The notes: generated from the sequence alone by a model not told the origin. Positions 17,099 through 25,323 are shown, numbered from the stretch's first letter. The stretch is 27,206 bases of DNA from an uncultured Porphyromonas sp. (GCF_915070105.1 NZ_CAJZFJ010000028.1:1-27206); one strand, 5' to 3'. A program made the numbers and translations.

Positions 17099-17404
17099 GC
17101 GACAGAATGAAGAGGGTAAGGCAGAGTGTAGGATAAGCCCAATAGGGGCAGTAAAGCCAATGGGTCTAATAATCAAGTGAGGGAAAAGATGGAGGGAAAG
17201 GGGCTGGACAAGGCGAGGAGAGAGGTAACAAAAGAAGGCTCTAATCTTTACGAGCAGGGAGGTACAGCTCACACCGACGAGCTGGGGAGACTCTATAAGG
17301 AGGGGGGCACGACTCACACCGACCAGCAGGGAGCACTGCGAGCAAAAGAGCGACTACACCCTACTCGGAACGGTGGGAAGATCGGAGGATAACTCTCAAT
17401 AGCC

Positions 17405-17480
17405 CTAGGATAAGTCCTGAATAAGTGAGGATAAGGTCGCCCGTAAGTGGGGATAAGACCGCTGATAAACGGGGATAAGA
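17405..17480 (+). repeat. GGATAAG direct repeats, second set
   Basis: Second set of iteron-like GGATAAG copies in the second ~380-bp unit, with the same order and spacing as the first set apart from point differences. Confidence 0.6.
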
Positions 17481-17760
17481 GCGACAGAATGAAGAGGGTA
17501 AGGCAGAATGTGGGATAGGCTCAATAGGCGCAGTAAAGCCGATGGGTCTAATAATAAAGTGGGGGAAAGATGGCGGGAAAGGCGAAGGGAAAGCGATGAG
17601 AGAGGCGACAAAAGGAGGCTCTAATCTTTACCAGCAGGGAGGTACAGCTCACTCCGACGAGCTGGGGAGGCTCTACAAGGAGAGGGGCACGGCTCACACC
17701 GGCTAGCAGGGAGCCTGCGAGCCAAAGAGCGACTACACCCTACTCGGATCGGCGGGAAGA

Positions 17761-17807
17761 TAAAAGCAACGAGGCGATGCCCCCACTTTAGGGACATCGC
17801 CTCGTTG
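17761..17807 (-). terminator. Rho-independent terminator of the SusCD operon
   Basis: A perfect 13-bp stem (caacgaggcgatg at 17767-17779, complement at 17795-17807) is followed on the minus strand by a T-rich tail (gctttta). It lies about 60 bases past the SusD stop codon. Confidence 0.85.
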
Positions 17808-17867
17808 TGTATAGAGTCTGGGCGGGGAGCCTTTAGGCTCTACGAAGAGAAAGAGAGGAAGAGGGAA

Positions 17868-19697
17868 CTACCAACCGGGGTTCTGCGTCCACTTACCTCC
17901 CGTAGATGAGATGATATCTAGGCGGATAGGTAGGAGGTAGTCACGTCCAGGCTTAAAGCCCCAGCCATTCTCATGGCCCGCAGGATTGCTCGGCAGGATA
18001 TAACGAAGGGCATCAGTAGGCGTACCCGTGAGGAAGAGGTTGTTGTTCTTGGGGGCATCATAGATCAGTCGCCCACCATAGCTGGGGTGGTTCTCTAGGT
18101 TGCTCCCCTTGAAGAGTGCCCCGACGGCACGCTTGCCGACAATAAGTTCCTCGGCAGCCGCCCAACGGATGATGTCCTTGAAGCGACGACCTTCACAGGC
18201 CTGCTCGACACGACGCTCACGGCGTACGGCCTGGATGTACTTGTTGAGCGAGCGGAAGGGATAGTCACTCTCCGTATTGTACTCTCTGTCGAAGTCCATA
18301 TCGGGCATAGCGACACGTGCACGCAGTGGGTGGAGGATGGTGATGATCTCAGCAGTATGGGTAGCCCCATCTAGCTCGGCAAGTGCCTCCGCATAGTCGA
18401 GGAGGATATCCGCATAGCGGAACTGAATGCCAGGTGTCGCCCCCTTGTACTCGGCGTCGAGGTTACCCTCGTAGTCGATCTGTACGTGCTTGAGCTGGGA
18501 GTAACCTGTGACATTCTGATGGTAGGCTTCGCCGAGCAGAGGAGGTACGAGGTAGGGGCCCTGCTCATCACGACGTAGCTTCTGCCCTGGAGTACATGCT
18601 GTCTGCGCCAGACGAGGGTCTCTCACCGTGGGCAGTAGCTCACGTCCATAGACCTTCTTGGCCTCTAGGCGGTCATTGCCGACGAAGGGCTTACCATCCT
18701 TGGTGAGGTAGTCGTCTACGAGGGAGGAAGTGAGACCGATCACCCCACCTCCACGGTTGAGGTAGCGATTGACATTGTTCCCGACCTCATTGCCATCATA
18801 CCGCTTGTACCAGAGTACCTCAGGGTTGGAGGAGAGGTTGGTCGTCTGGAAGAGCTCTCGGTAGTCGTCGTTGGGTCTTCCCGAAGTGGAAATCTTCCAT
18901 ACACCCCGATTGACGACAGCCTTGGCAGCAGCTACGGCTTGGTTGAGGTAGTCACGTATCTTGTCCTCGGTGACAGCCTTGTCGTAGAAGGCATCATCCT
19001 TGGCCTTGTGGTAACGTTCCCACGTAGCCTCGAAGAGGGCAACCTCTGCCTTCAGTGCACGTGCGACATCACGATGGACACGCATGGAGGCAGCACTGCT
19101 CTGCTCACCGAGATACTGAATGGCTAGGTCTAGGTCCTTGAGGATATGATCAGCGACCTCGAGGCGGGTATTGCGTGGGAGCTTGAGCTTATCTGCGACG
19201 GGCTCGAGGGGCGCATCCAGCAGAGTCACCCCTCCGTAGGAAATGAGGAGCTGATAGTAGTACCAAGCGCGGAAGTAATAGGCTTCGCCGACACACTGCT
19301 TGTAGTCGGCAGAGCTATTAGCATCGGGGGTCTTGAGGTTGGTCAGCAGATAGTTCACATTGCGGATGTGGGTGTACTCGTCGAGCTTCTTGGCATCGCT
19401 CAGAGCCACCTGTCCGTTGAGTCGGGCATTGAGCGCACTCCCAGAGATGTTATCACTCATCACATCATCGCCTGCGATACCGGAGCCACCACCAGCGAAG
19501 AGGCCTTGCCTACGCAGCCCCGTCTCATAGAACATATTGAGGTAGTTCCGTATCTCCCCTGTACTCGTGAAGGGATTGTCAGTAGAGAGCTCGCCCTCGG
19601 GGCTCTTATTGAGATCAAAGCAGGAGGTGAAGCCGAGGCCTAGGGTAAGGCAAGAGGCTAGGAGGAATATCTTCGTATTCATAGTCGTGTAGCGCAT
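17868..19697 (-). CDS. SusD/RagB family nutrient-binding surface lipoprotein
   Basis: SusD proteins form the lid over a SusC channel and bind the ligand at the cell surface. This 609-residue protein has a lipoprotein signal (MNTKIFLLASCLTLGLGFTS, then Cys). It also has the family's helical repeat features: YYFRAWYYYQLL (about 142-153), GIQFRYADILLDYAEALAEL (about 421-440) and the C-terminal RRERRVEQACEGRRFKDIIR (about 488-507). The ATG at 19697 overlaps the SusC stop (TAATG), which favours it. The ATG at 19682, which begins MNTK, gives a more typical signal peptide and is an equally good choice. The pair is co-transcribed with SusC. In Porphyromonas the equivalent RagAB imports peptides, so the ligand here may be peptide or glycan. 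Confidence 0.93.
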   Translation of the reverse strand: MRYTTMNTKIFLLASCLTLGLGFTSCFDLNKSPEGELSTDNPFTSTGEIRNYLNMFYETGLRRQGLFAGGGSGIAGDDVMSDNISGSALNARLNGQVALSDAKKLDEYTHIRNVNYLLTNLKTPDANSSADYKQCVGEAYYFRAWYYYQLLISYGGVTLLDAPLEPVADKLKLPRNTRLEVADHILKDLDLAIQYLGEQSSAASMRVHRDVARALKAEVALFEATWERYHKAKDDAFYDKAVTEDKIRDYLNQAVAAAKAVVNRGVWKISTSGRPNDDYRELFQTTNLSSNPEVLWYKRYDGNEVGNNVNRYLNRGGGVIGLTSSLVDDYLTKDGKPFVGNDRLEAKKVYGRELLPTVRDPRLAQTACTPGQKLRRDEQGPYLVPPLLGEAYHQNVTGYSQLKHVQIDYEGNLDAEYKGATPGIQFRYADILLDYAEALAELDGATHTAEIITILHPLRARVAMPDMDFDREYNTESDYPFRSLNKYIQAVRRERRVEQACEGRRFKDIIRWAAAEELIVGKRAVGALFKGSNLENHPSYGGRLIYDAPKNNNLFLTGTPTDALRYILPSNPAGHENGWGFKPGRDYLLPIRLDIISSTGGKWTQNPGW

Positions 19698-22600
19698 TAG
19701 AGATTGACGATGAGACCGCAGGAGAGGACACGGTTCATAGGATAGTTCTTCCCGCCCTCAGACGAGTAGTCACTCCTAGTGAAGATGGCTTCGGGGTCAA
19801 ACATCTTCTTGAGCTTGGTGATGGTGAAGAGGTTCTCACCGGAGAAGAAGACCTGCACCTTGGTACCCTTCGTCCACTGCGTGGGGAGCTCATAGCTTAG
19901 GGTAAGGTTCTTCAGACGGCAGTAGGCAGCATTCTGCATATAGCGGTCGGTGGTCGTCTTGTTCTTGGCTTGGAAGGGAGCTACACCCCCACCCGAGTGG
20001 ATGTAGGGACGTGGATAGTAGGCATTGGGACGCTCAGGAGTCCAGTAGTCGAAGTGATCCTTGAAGACAGTGACCTGAGCATACGAGCCCCAGCCCCAGA
20101 AGTAGATGCTTCGTCCAGGGTGCCAGTCACGCTTGCCTACGCCCTGGAGCATGAGGCTCAGCGTAAGACCTCGCCAGCTGATCGCACCGTTGAAGGTGAA
20201 CTGATAGCGAGGAGTTGTATCCCCGATGACGGTCATATCCCCCATACTACCGAGCTTGTTCTCGCCGATATTGATCTTACCATCGCCGTTGAGGTCACGG
20301 TACTTTACATCACCAGGAGCCCACTTGAGGGCGCTGAGGTAGGAGAGGTCGTGGGTACGGTTGTACTCATCAGCCTCGGCCTGAGTCTGGATAAGCCCAT
20401 CGGCACGATAGCCCCATATCTCACCTATGCTACGTCCCGCATACCAGTTACTCTGTGGAGCACTGTTGTCAGCACTAGCGTACTTGGTGACGATGGAGGT
20501 GGCATCGGAGATCTGCGCTCCGAGGTTGTAGGTGATCTCCTTGCCGATACGTCCACGATAGTTGAGAGAGAGCTCCCAGCCTCGGTTACGCATCTCGGCA
20601 TTATTGGTCTTAGGCGCCTGCGCACCGAAGAAGTCGGGAAGGGGTAGGCTAGGGCCTAACATATCCTTCGTATCACGCTGGAAGAGTTCGAAAGAGCCCG
20701 TTAGACTATTATCGAGGAAGCCAAAGTCAATACCTATATTACGGCTGGCGACCTTCTCCCATGTGGTGTTTGGATCGATGACAGCTGGCGCCTGCGTATA
20801 GGTGTGTCGTCCGTCCTGGAAGTAGTATGACCCTAATCGCTTGCTCAGCTCCATGGTAGCGGCAAAGGTATAGAGGTCTGCTCCAGCTTGGTTACCGAGT
20901 AGGCCATAGGAGGCACGGAGCTTGAGGTTAGAGAGGACACCACGGGTCGCCTCCATGAACTTCTCCTGATGGATATTCCACCCGAGAGAGAGGGAGGGGA
21001 AGAAGCCCCATCGGTTGCTCGGCGCAAAGCGAGAGGAACCATCATAGCGACCATTGACCTCGAGCAGGTAGCGGCCAGCATAGTTGTAGTTGATACGCCC
21101 AAAGAAGCCCCGGGTAGCCCAGCCATAACGCTTATCGATGGGCACCTTGTCGCCTGAGCCTAGCCCGGCATTGGGGTTGGTGAGGGAGAAGAGTCCCGTG
21201 ATGGAGGTCTCTAGGTAGCTCGTGTGGCTCTGCTCCTCCTGATAGCCGAGCATGAAGGTGAAGTGGTTATTTTCACCCAGGTCTAGGAGGTAGTTGGAGT
21301 AGAGGTTGATGGACTGGTAGTTGAGCTTCTCGAAGCTACGTGTATACTTCCCCTGAGGATAGACACTGAGCTCGTCACGTACACCGAGGGAGGTCGTCTT
21401 GCCATCCGAGGCATAGATCTTTGGTGCCTTGTTCAGCGCCTCATACTCGGTATTTCCGAGTCGGTAGGTATAGTCGAAGAAGATGTGCCAATCCTTCAGA
21501 GGGCGAGCCTCGAAGCCAACGGTGAGGTTAAGGTCATCACGCTTGTTCTGCGTATAGGTACCACTCTGTAGGTAGGGGACCATACTGAGCTCGGTGAAGT
21601 GCCCATGTGGATCTCGGGGTGAGACCGTGGGACGGAAGCGAGCAAGGGAGTGGTAGAAGCCTTCGGAGAGTCCGCCCTTGCCGAAGGGAGTATCGACCTT
21701 AGAGTGTCTGTACTTGGTATTGACCTTGAGCTTCAGCCATTCCTTCAGCTGCGAGGAGACATTGGAGGCGAAGTTGTAACGGTCGAAGCCCATCTTGGCA
21801 TAGCGCATGATCCCGTCCTCGGTATAGTAGCCCCCAGAGATGTAGTACTGGGTAGACTGACTACCACCGCTGAGGCTGAGGTTGTGGCTCTGCTTGCGGG
21901 CGGAGGGCTTGTAGTGAAGCTGGAAGTAATCGACGTTCCCGATCCCAGACTCTGAGTTCTCAAAGGCAGGGTTCATCGACGACACAACCCCCTGAGGGAG
22001 GTCCTGCCAAGCATCTACACTATTGGGGTCTTCGATGTACTTGCGTAGGAGCTCTATCTTCTGATCACTATAGAGACGAGCAGAGCCTGCATTGCGTGCC
22101 CCTTCGTTCCAGTAGCGAGCGAAGTCATAGGAGTTCACCATCTTGGGCAGTACCGTAGGGCTGTTCCACCCTATCGTCCCCTGATAGTTGATACGCATCT
22201 TCCCTGCGAGCCCCTTCTTCGTCGTGACGAGGATAACCCCATAGGCGGCACGTGCACCATAGATAGCGCTGGCGGCAGCATCCTTGAGGACAGAGATATT
22301 CTCGATATCATTAGGGTTAATATCGGAGAGCGACATCTCGACTCCATCGACGAGGACATAGGGGGTAGCACTACCGCTGAGGTTCCCCTGACCACGTAGG
22401 GCGAGCGAACCTACACCACCTGGACGCCCCGAGGCGGTATTACTCACGAGTAGCCCAGGGACAAGCCCCTGTAGGCTCTGTGTCGCGTCAGCTACGGGAC
22501 GCTGAGCGAGCTCCTTCCCCTTGACCGAGGAGACAGCTCCTGTGAGGTTCACCTTACGCTGGACGCCATAGCCCACTACGACGACGTCGTCGAGGACCTT

Positions 22601-22945
22601 GCTGTCCTCCTGCAGGGTTATGGTGAGCGGTGCACCCGTATAGCGGACGGTTATCGTGGCATAGCCGACACAGCTGATCTCGATGCTCGCTCCAGCCTTA
22701 GCACCCGCAAAGGAGAAGCGTCCCTGAGCATCTGTGGTCGCACCTGTAGTCGTGCCCTTGACACGAACGGAGGCACCTACGACAGGCTCGCCCTTGGCGT
22801 CCTTGACGACGCCTTCACAGCGAGCTCGATCGGCCTGTGGGCTCTGTTCATGTGGGGAGGAGAGAGGAGGGGGGAGGGTCTCTGCGACCGCCACTCGTCC
22901 GAGTAGCAGGAGGCTAGAGGCCAAGAGGTAGATAGTTCTTGACAT
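19697..22945 (-). CDS. SusC/RagA family TonB-linked outer-membrane protein
   Basis: This 1082-residue TonB-dependent transporter forms the channel of the SusCD pair. A signal peptide (about 1-21) is followed by a carboxypeptidase-like regulatory domain (about 43-110, with GEPVVGASVRVKGTTTGATT). Next come the TonB-box segment DDVVVVGYGVQRKVNLTGAV and a plug domain carrying ATQSLQGLVPGLLV, SLALRGQGNL and LKDAAASAIYGARAAYGVIL. A long beta-barrel follows, ending with NRVLSCGLIVNL. All hallmarks of the family are intact. It is the first gene of the pair; the promoter box at 23058-23065 gives a leader of about 105 bases, and its stop overlaps the SusD start. The ligand cannot be read from sequence. 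Confidence 0.95.
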   Translation of the reverse strand: MSRTIYLLASSLLLLGRVAVAETLPPPLSSPHEQSPQADRARCEGVVKDAKGEPVVGASVRVKGTTTGATTDAQGRFSFAGAKAGASIEISCVGYATITVRYTGAPLTITLQEDSKVLDDVVVVGYGVQRKVNLTGAVSSVKGKELAQRPVADATQSLQGLVPGLLVSNTASGRPGGVGSLALRGQGNLSGSATPYVLVDGVEMSLSDINPNDIENISVLKDAAASAIYGARAAYGVILVTTKKGLAGKMRINYQGTIGWNSPTVLPKMVNSYDFARYWNEGARNAGSARLYSDQKIELLRKYIEDPNSVDAWQDLPQGVVSSMNPAFENSESGIGNVDYFQLHYKPSARKQSHNLSLSGGSQSTQYYISGGYYTEDGIMRYAKMGFDRYNFASNVSSQLKEWLKLKVNTKYRHSKVDTPFGKGGLSEGFYHSLARFRPTVSPRDPHGHFTELSMVPYLQSGTYTQNKRDDLNLTVGFEARPLKDWHIFFDYTYRLGNTEYEALNKAPKIYASDGKTTSLGVRDELSVYPQGKYTRSFEKLNYQSINLYSNYLLDLGENNHFTFMLGYQEEQSHTSYLETSITGLFSLTNPNAGLGSGDKVPIDKRYGWATRGFFGRINYNYAGRYLLEVNGRYDGSSRFAPSNRWGFFPSLSLGWNIHQEKFMEATRGVLSNLKLRASYGLLGNQAGADLYTFAATMELSKRLGSYYFQDGRHTYTQAPAVIDPNTTWEKVASRNIGIDFGFLDNSLTGSFELFQRDTKDMLGPSLPLPDFFGAQAPKTNNAEMRNRGWELSLNYRGRIGKEITYNLGAQISDATSIVTKYASADNSAPQSNWYAGRSIGEIWGYRADGLIQTQAEADEYNRTHDLSYLSALKWAPGDVKYRDLNGDGKINIGENKLGSMGDMTVIGDTTPRYQFTFNGAISWRGLTLSLMLQGVGKRDWHPGRSIYFWGWGSYAQVTVFKDHFDYWTPERPNAYYPRPYIHSGGGVAPFQAKNKTTTDRYMQNAAYCRLKNLTLSYELPTQWTKGTKVQVFFSGENLFTITKLKKMFDPEAIFTRSDYSSEGGKNYPMNRVLSCGLIVNL

Positions 22946-23204
22946 AGGGGTAAAGTCTTTAGTGTATTGATAGTACGAGTATTCATGTTCGCTGTAGTAG
23001 TATGCTATGAGCCCTCATGTGTGCGTTGCCACACCCCCTCTGGGCATCGTCAGGGGACAAAGGTAGGATATTTATTTCATAGCTGGAGCTTATCCGAGAG
23101 GCGACCTCGGAGCATGTCATCAGGTATCATCAGTACAGTAGACTAGAGCCCACTCTACCCCAAGTCTATCAGAGGCAATGGGGCACAGCCCAGTGGCATC
23201 CCCA
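22946..23204. other. Leader and promoter region of the SusC gene
   Basis: Apart from the promoter box at 23058-23065, I see no gene and no strong hairpin between the SusC start and the tRNA terminator. Confidence 0.5.
23058..23065 (-). promoter_or_regulatory. Putative -7 box (TACCTTTG) for susCD
   Basis: The minus strand shows TACCTTTG, an exact TAnnTTTG match, about 113 bases upstream of the SusC ATG. No clear -33 TTTG is present. Confidence 0.45.
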
Positions 23205-23265
23205 TAAATAAAAACACCTCGACACCAGCATACTGACCGATCGGGTCAGTGCTAGTGTCGAGTGT
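23205..23265 (-). terminator. Rho-independent terminator of tRNA-Glu
   Basis: A long hairpin (outer stem ctcgacac/gtgtcgag at 23218-23225 and 23255-23262, inner stem actgacc/ggtcagt) is followed on the minus strand by a T-rich tail (tgtttttat). It begins 3 bases past the encoded CCA of the tRNA. Confidence 0.9.
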
Positions 23266-23267
23266 TA

Positions 23268-23342
23268 TGGTAGCCCCTAGGAGAATCGAACTCCTCTTTC
23301 AAGGATGAAAACCTTGCGTCCTAACCGATAGACGAAGGGGCC
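23268..23342 (-). tRNA. tRNA-Glu (anticodon UUC)
   Basis: The minus strand folds as a complete tRNA of 75 bases including an encoded CCA. The acceptor stem GGCCCCT pairs with AGGGGCT (one G-U at the end) and the discriminator is A. The D-arm has TATCGGTTAGGAC. The anticodon stem CAAGG/CCTTG closes a TTTTCAT loop with TTC at positions 34-36, and the T-arm is GAGGAGTTCGATTCTCCT. The sequence closely follows the usual bacterial tRNA-Glu. It has its own promoter (23387-23417) and terminator (23205-23265). Confidence 0.97.
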
Positions 23343-23386
23343 GCCTCAAGCAATAGGCGAGGGATTTATTCCTCTGATTGCGACTG

Positions 23387-23417
23387 CAAAGATACAACAA
23401 ATAATCAAACCACCAAA
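23387..23417 (-). promoter_or_regulatory. Bacteroidota-type promoter for tRNA-Glu
   Basis: The minus strand shows TTTG (23414-23417), a 19-base spacer, then TATCTTTG (23387-23394), about 45 bases upstream of the tRNA. Both boxes and the spacing fit the consensus, making this one of the two best promoters in the window. Confidence 0.7.
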
Positions 23418-23460
23418 CATTTACCCCTCTCCAGTAAATATTTATTCCTCATCCCACCCT

Positions 23461-23478
23461 CCTATTCGACCTATTCGC
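23461..23478 (-). repeat. Two-copy 9-bp repeat, AATAGG type
   Basis: CCTATTCGA CCTATTCGC on the plus strand; on the minus strand these are GCGAATAGG TCGAATAGG, which carry the same AATAGG core and 9-base period as the other intergenic repeats. Only two units, so weaker than the other sites. Confidence 0.4.
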
Positions 23479-23496
23479 CCTCACCTCTTCCACGAC

Positions 23497-23535
23497 ACAG
23501 GCCACAGCTCGGGAGCACCCCGAGCTGTGGCCTGT
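23497..23535 (-). terminator. Hairpin downstream of the OmpA-family gene
   Basis: A perfect 17-bp stem (acaggccacagctcggg at 23497-23513, complement at 23519-23535) with a 5-base loop lies about 30 bases after the stop codon. No T-run follows on the minus strand, so termination efficiency is uncertain. Confidence 0.65.
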
Positions 23536-23566
23536 ACCTATTGATGTTGTCCGCTAGGACTGTGGG

Positions 23567-24241
23567 TTACTTAAGCGTCCCGTTCTGAGCAGCCTCTACC
23601 ATTGCCTTGTTAGGCAGGATGTAGACTTCCACACGACGGTTCTCCTTACGGCCTGCAGCGGTAGAGTTGTCTGCTACGGGCTCGTGACTACCCTTACCCT
23701 CGACACGCATACGGCTAGAGGAGACGCCCTGACTTGAGAGGAAGGAGCGTACGCTGGTAGCACGATTGAGCGAGAGGGGATCATTGATGCGGTCAGAGCC
23801 TGTGTTATCGGTGTGTCCGATGATCAGCAGGTCGGTCTGGTCGTTCACCTTGAGGTTCGCAGCGAAGTTGCGCAGGTTATTCTGCGAAGTGGAGGTGAGG
23901 GTAGAGGAGTTTGTTGCGAAGAGGATACCGCTATCGAAGGTCACGCGGATCGCCTGCCCTTCATTGACAGACTCGATCTTGGCGTTCTTGACCTGCTCCT
24001 CGAGCTCCTTCTTCTGCTTGTCCATCTTCTTACCGATGAGGGCACCAGCAGTACCACCTACGACACCACCGATAGCAGCACCGATAGCAGTATTACCGAG
24101 CACACGACCCACACCTGCGCCGATGATAGCACCAGCACCTACACCTATACCTGTACCCTTGGCTGTGTTGCTCAGACCACATCCAGAGAGGATGAGGGTA
24201 GCGGAGAGGGCAAGCGCAGCGATTGATTTCTTGTTTAGCAT
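23567..24241 (-). CDS. OmpA-family lipoprotein with glycine-zipper domain
   Basis: This 224-residue lipoprotein is predicted to link the outer membrane to peptidoglycan. It has the signal MLNKKSIAALALSATLILSGC (lipidated Cys21). A glycine-zipper segment follows (about 29-70, repeated GxxxG as in GTGIGVGAGAIIGAGVG and IGGVVGGTAGALIG). A charged Lys/Glu linker (about 73-90) leads to an OmpA-like domain (about 95-210). The peptidoglycan-binding signature is intact: IIGHTDNTGS, then DPLSLNRATSVRSFL with the conserved Asn and Arg, then RVEGKGSHEP and ENRRVEVYI. It lies 43 bases downstream of the flavoprotein gene on the same strand, so the two may be co-transcribed. A weak TATCTTCA box in the gap could give it its own promoter. 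Confidence 0.93.
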   Translation of the reverse strand: MLNKKSIAALALSATLILSGCGLSNTAKGTGIGVGAGAIIGAGVGRVLGNTAIGAAIGGVVGGTAGALIGKKMDKQKKELEEQVKNAKIESVNEGQAIRVTFDSGILFATNSSTLTSTSQNNLRNFAANLKVNDQTDLLIIGHTDNTGSDRINDPLSLNRATSVRSFLSSQGVSSSRMRVEGKGSHEPVADNSTAAGRKENRRVEVYILPNKAMVEAAQNGTLK

Positions 24242-24284
24242 CTTGGATTTCGTTGTTTGAAGATAACAATACCTTGGTAAAACA

Positions 24285-25262
24285 CTAGTTGTTGCGCATG
24301 CTGAAGTACTTCATGAACTGCATGCGCTCAAAGAGCGTTGGGTCGGGCACAGCACTGTAGCTCAGCCGACCTCTCAGCTCTTCTATATTCTCATAGCCGT
24401 GCTCCTGCATCCACGTCTGGAGCCCACGGAGGCTCTCTCGGATAGCCTGAGCACCTTGCTTATATATAGCGGTACACATCTGACCTACTTGCGCTCCTGC
24501 CAGCAGGCTCTTCGTGAGCTCTTGCCAGGTGTAGATCCCCGTCGATGCGGCAACCTCTACCCCTGGGACAAGGCCTGCGATAAGACCCGTATAGCGCAGG
24601 GTCTCGGTGAAGTCACCCTGATGGGAGAAGACCTCTCCGCCCACAAACTGCTCCCGCTCTAGGTCAATGTCGATCTGATACGTGCGGTTGAAGAGCGTGA
24701 CGGCAGCAGCCCCTGAGGCTCGTAGCTTATCCACCAGAGCTGGTAAAGCGGTATGCTGACGGGAGAGCTTGACGATGATAGGAAGTCCAGTCCCTCGTAG
24801 CCCCTGTACAATATCTATATAGGTCTGCTCGGCAGCTACGGGATCGAAGTACAGATCTGTCTCTAGGCGCATGATATTGACCTCGAGGGCATCGGCACCC
24901 GCTCCACGTACCTGCTCGGCGAACTCGAACCAGCTCTCCTTGCCTCGGCAGTTGATACTTGCGATGACGGGCACTCCGAGCTTCTCTTTAGCCTCACGCA
25001 CATAGCTGAGGTAGGTATCCACAGCCTCCGTACGCACATAGGCGGAGATATAGTCCTCGGCCTCGGGGTAGTCGTTGTGGGCGATGAGGTGGCCAGTGTG
25101 CATGAGGATCTGCTCCTCGAAGAGTGACTTGAGCACGACTGCGCCTGCGCCTGCCTCTACGAGGGAACGAGCACGATCGATGCTACGTGTCAGCCCCGAG
25201 CTGCTCACGATGATAGGACTCTCAAGAGGGAGCCCCACGAAGGAGGTGCGAATGTCTACCAT
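24285..25262 (-). CDS. Dihydroorotate dehydrogenase-like flavoprotein
   Basis: This 325-residue protein has the TIM-barrel layout of the FMN-binding dihydroorotate dehydrogenase superfamily. The N-terminus has FVGLPLESPIIVSSSGLT (about 8-25), with AGAGAVVLKSLFEEQI (about 37-52), PVIASINCRGKESW (about 98-111) and PIIVKLSR (about 160-167). A C-terminal phosphate-binding part reads STGIYTWQELTKSLLAGAQV followed by QMCTAIYKQG. True class-1 enzymes carry the catalytic Cys in an N-x-S-x-P-N-type loop after strand 4. Here the matching place (about residue 128) reads LEVNIMRLETD with no Cys or Ser, so it is probably not the pyrimidine enzyme. This is known as a 'dihydroorotate dehydrogenase-like' group in Bacteroidota; the substrate is unknown. 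A promoter box lies at 25316-25323. Confidence 0.88.
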   Translation of the reverse strand: MVDIRTSFVGLPLESPIIVSSSGLTRSIDRARSLVEAGAGAVVLKSLFEEQILMHTGHLIAHNDYPEAEDYISAYVRTEAVDTYLSYVREAKEKLGVPVIASINCRGKESWFEFAEQVRGAGADALEVNIMRLETDLYFDPVAAEQTYIDIVQGLRGTGLPIIVKLSRQHTALPALVDKLRASGAAAVTLFNRTYQIDIDLEREQFVGGEVFSHQGDFTETLRYTGLIAGLVPGVEVAASTGIYTWQELTKSLLAGAQVGQMCTAIYKQGAQAIRESLRGLQTWMQEHGYENIEELRGRLSYSAVPDPTLFERMQFMKYFSMRNN

Positions 25263-25315
25263 AGTCTAATTCGTATAGCCAGTTAGGCTTGCCCCATAGG
25301 GCACAAGCATATACA

Positions 25316-25323
25316 CAAAGGTA
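25316..25323 (-). promoter_or_regulatory. Putative -7 box (TACCTTTG) for the flavoprotein gene
   Basis: The minus strand reads TACCTTTG, an exact TAnnTTTG match, about 54 bases upstream of the ATG at 25262. A weak TTGG lies about 24 bases further upstream. The rest of 25263-25511 shows only a short atggtg/caccat hairpin near 25463 and no gene. Confidence 0.5.

Larger units (their letters stand above)
16830..17766. repeat. Tandem direct repeats of about 380 bp (three units)
   Basis: Three imperfect direct repeats lie head to tail: 16830-17140 (short), 17141-17522 (382 bp) and 17523-17766 (cut off). Equivalent points such as gtgggaagat start at 16991, 17373 and 17752, giving periods of 382 and 379. 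Each unit starts with a 9-bp AATAGG repeat, then has a GA-rich segment and a block containing ggtacagctcac. In the second and third units that block is followed by an internally duplicated ~48-bp module. Units one and two end with a run of GGATAAG repeats. Unit one lacks one 48-bp module and nearby bases. Unit three stops just before the GGATAAG run, against the SusD terminator. Confidence 0.85.
16787..17866. other. 1.1-kb gene-poor region of tandem repeats
   Basis: The space between the beta-mannosidase and the SusD gene holds a promoter, the 380-bp repeats and a terminator, all listed separately. A plus-strand frame (17177-17392) lies wholly within the second repeat unit. It has recurring GGTxHTD peptides, but the frame is not kept open in the other units, so I do not treat it as a gene. 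Confidence 0.6.

Noticed and set aside
17177..17392. 71-codon plus-strand frame with GGTxHTD repeats
   Set aside because: It lies within one ~380-bp repeat unit; the same frame is interrupted in the other two units and no start signals are seen.
16830..17766. CRISPR array
   Set aside because: The repeats are long, imperfect, tandem and lack the short repeat plus unique spacer pattern; no cas genes are present.
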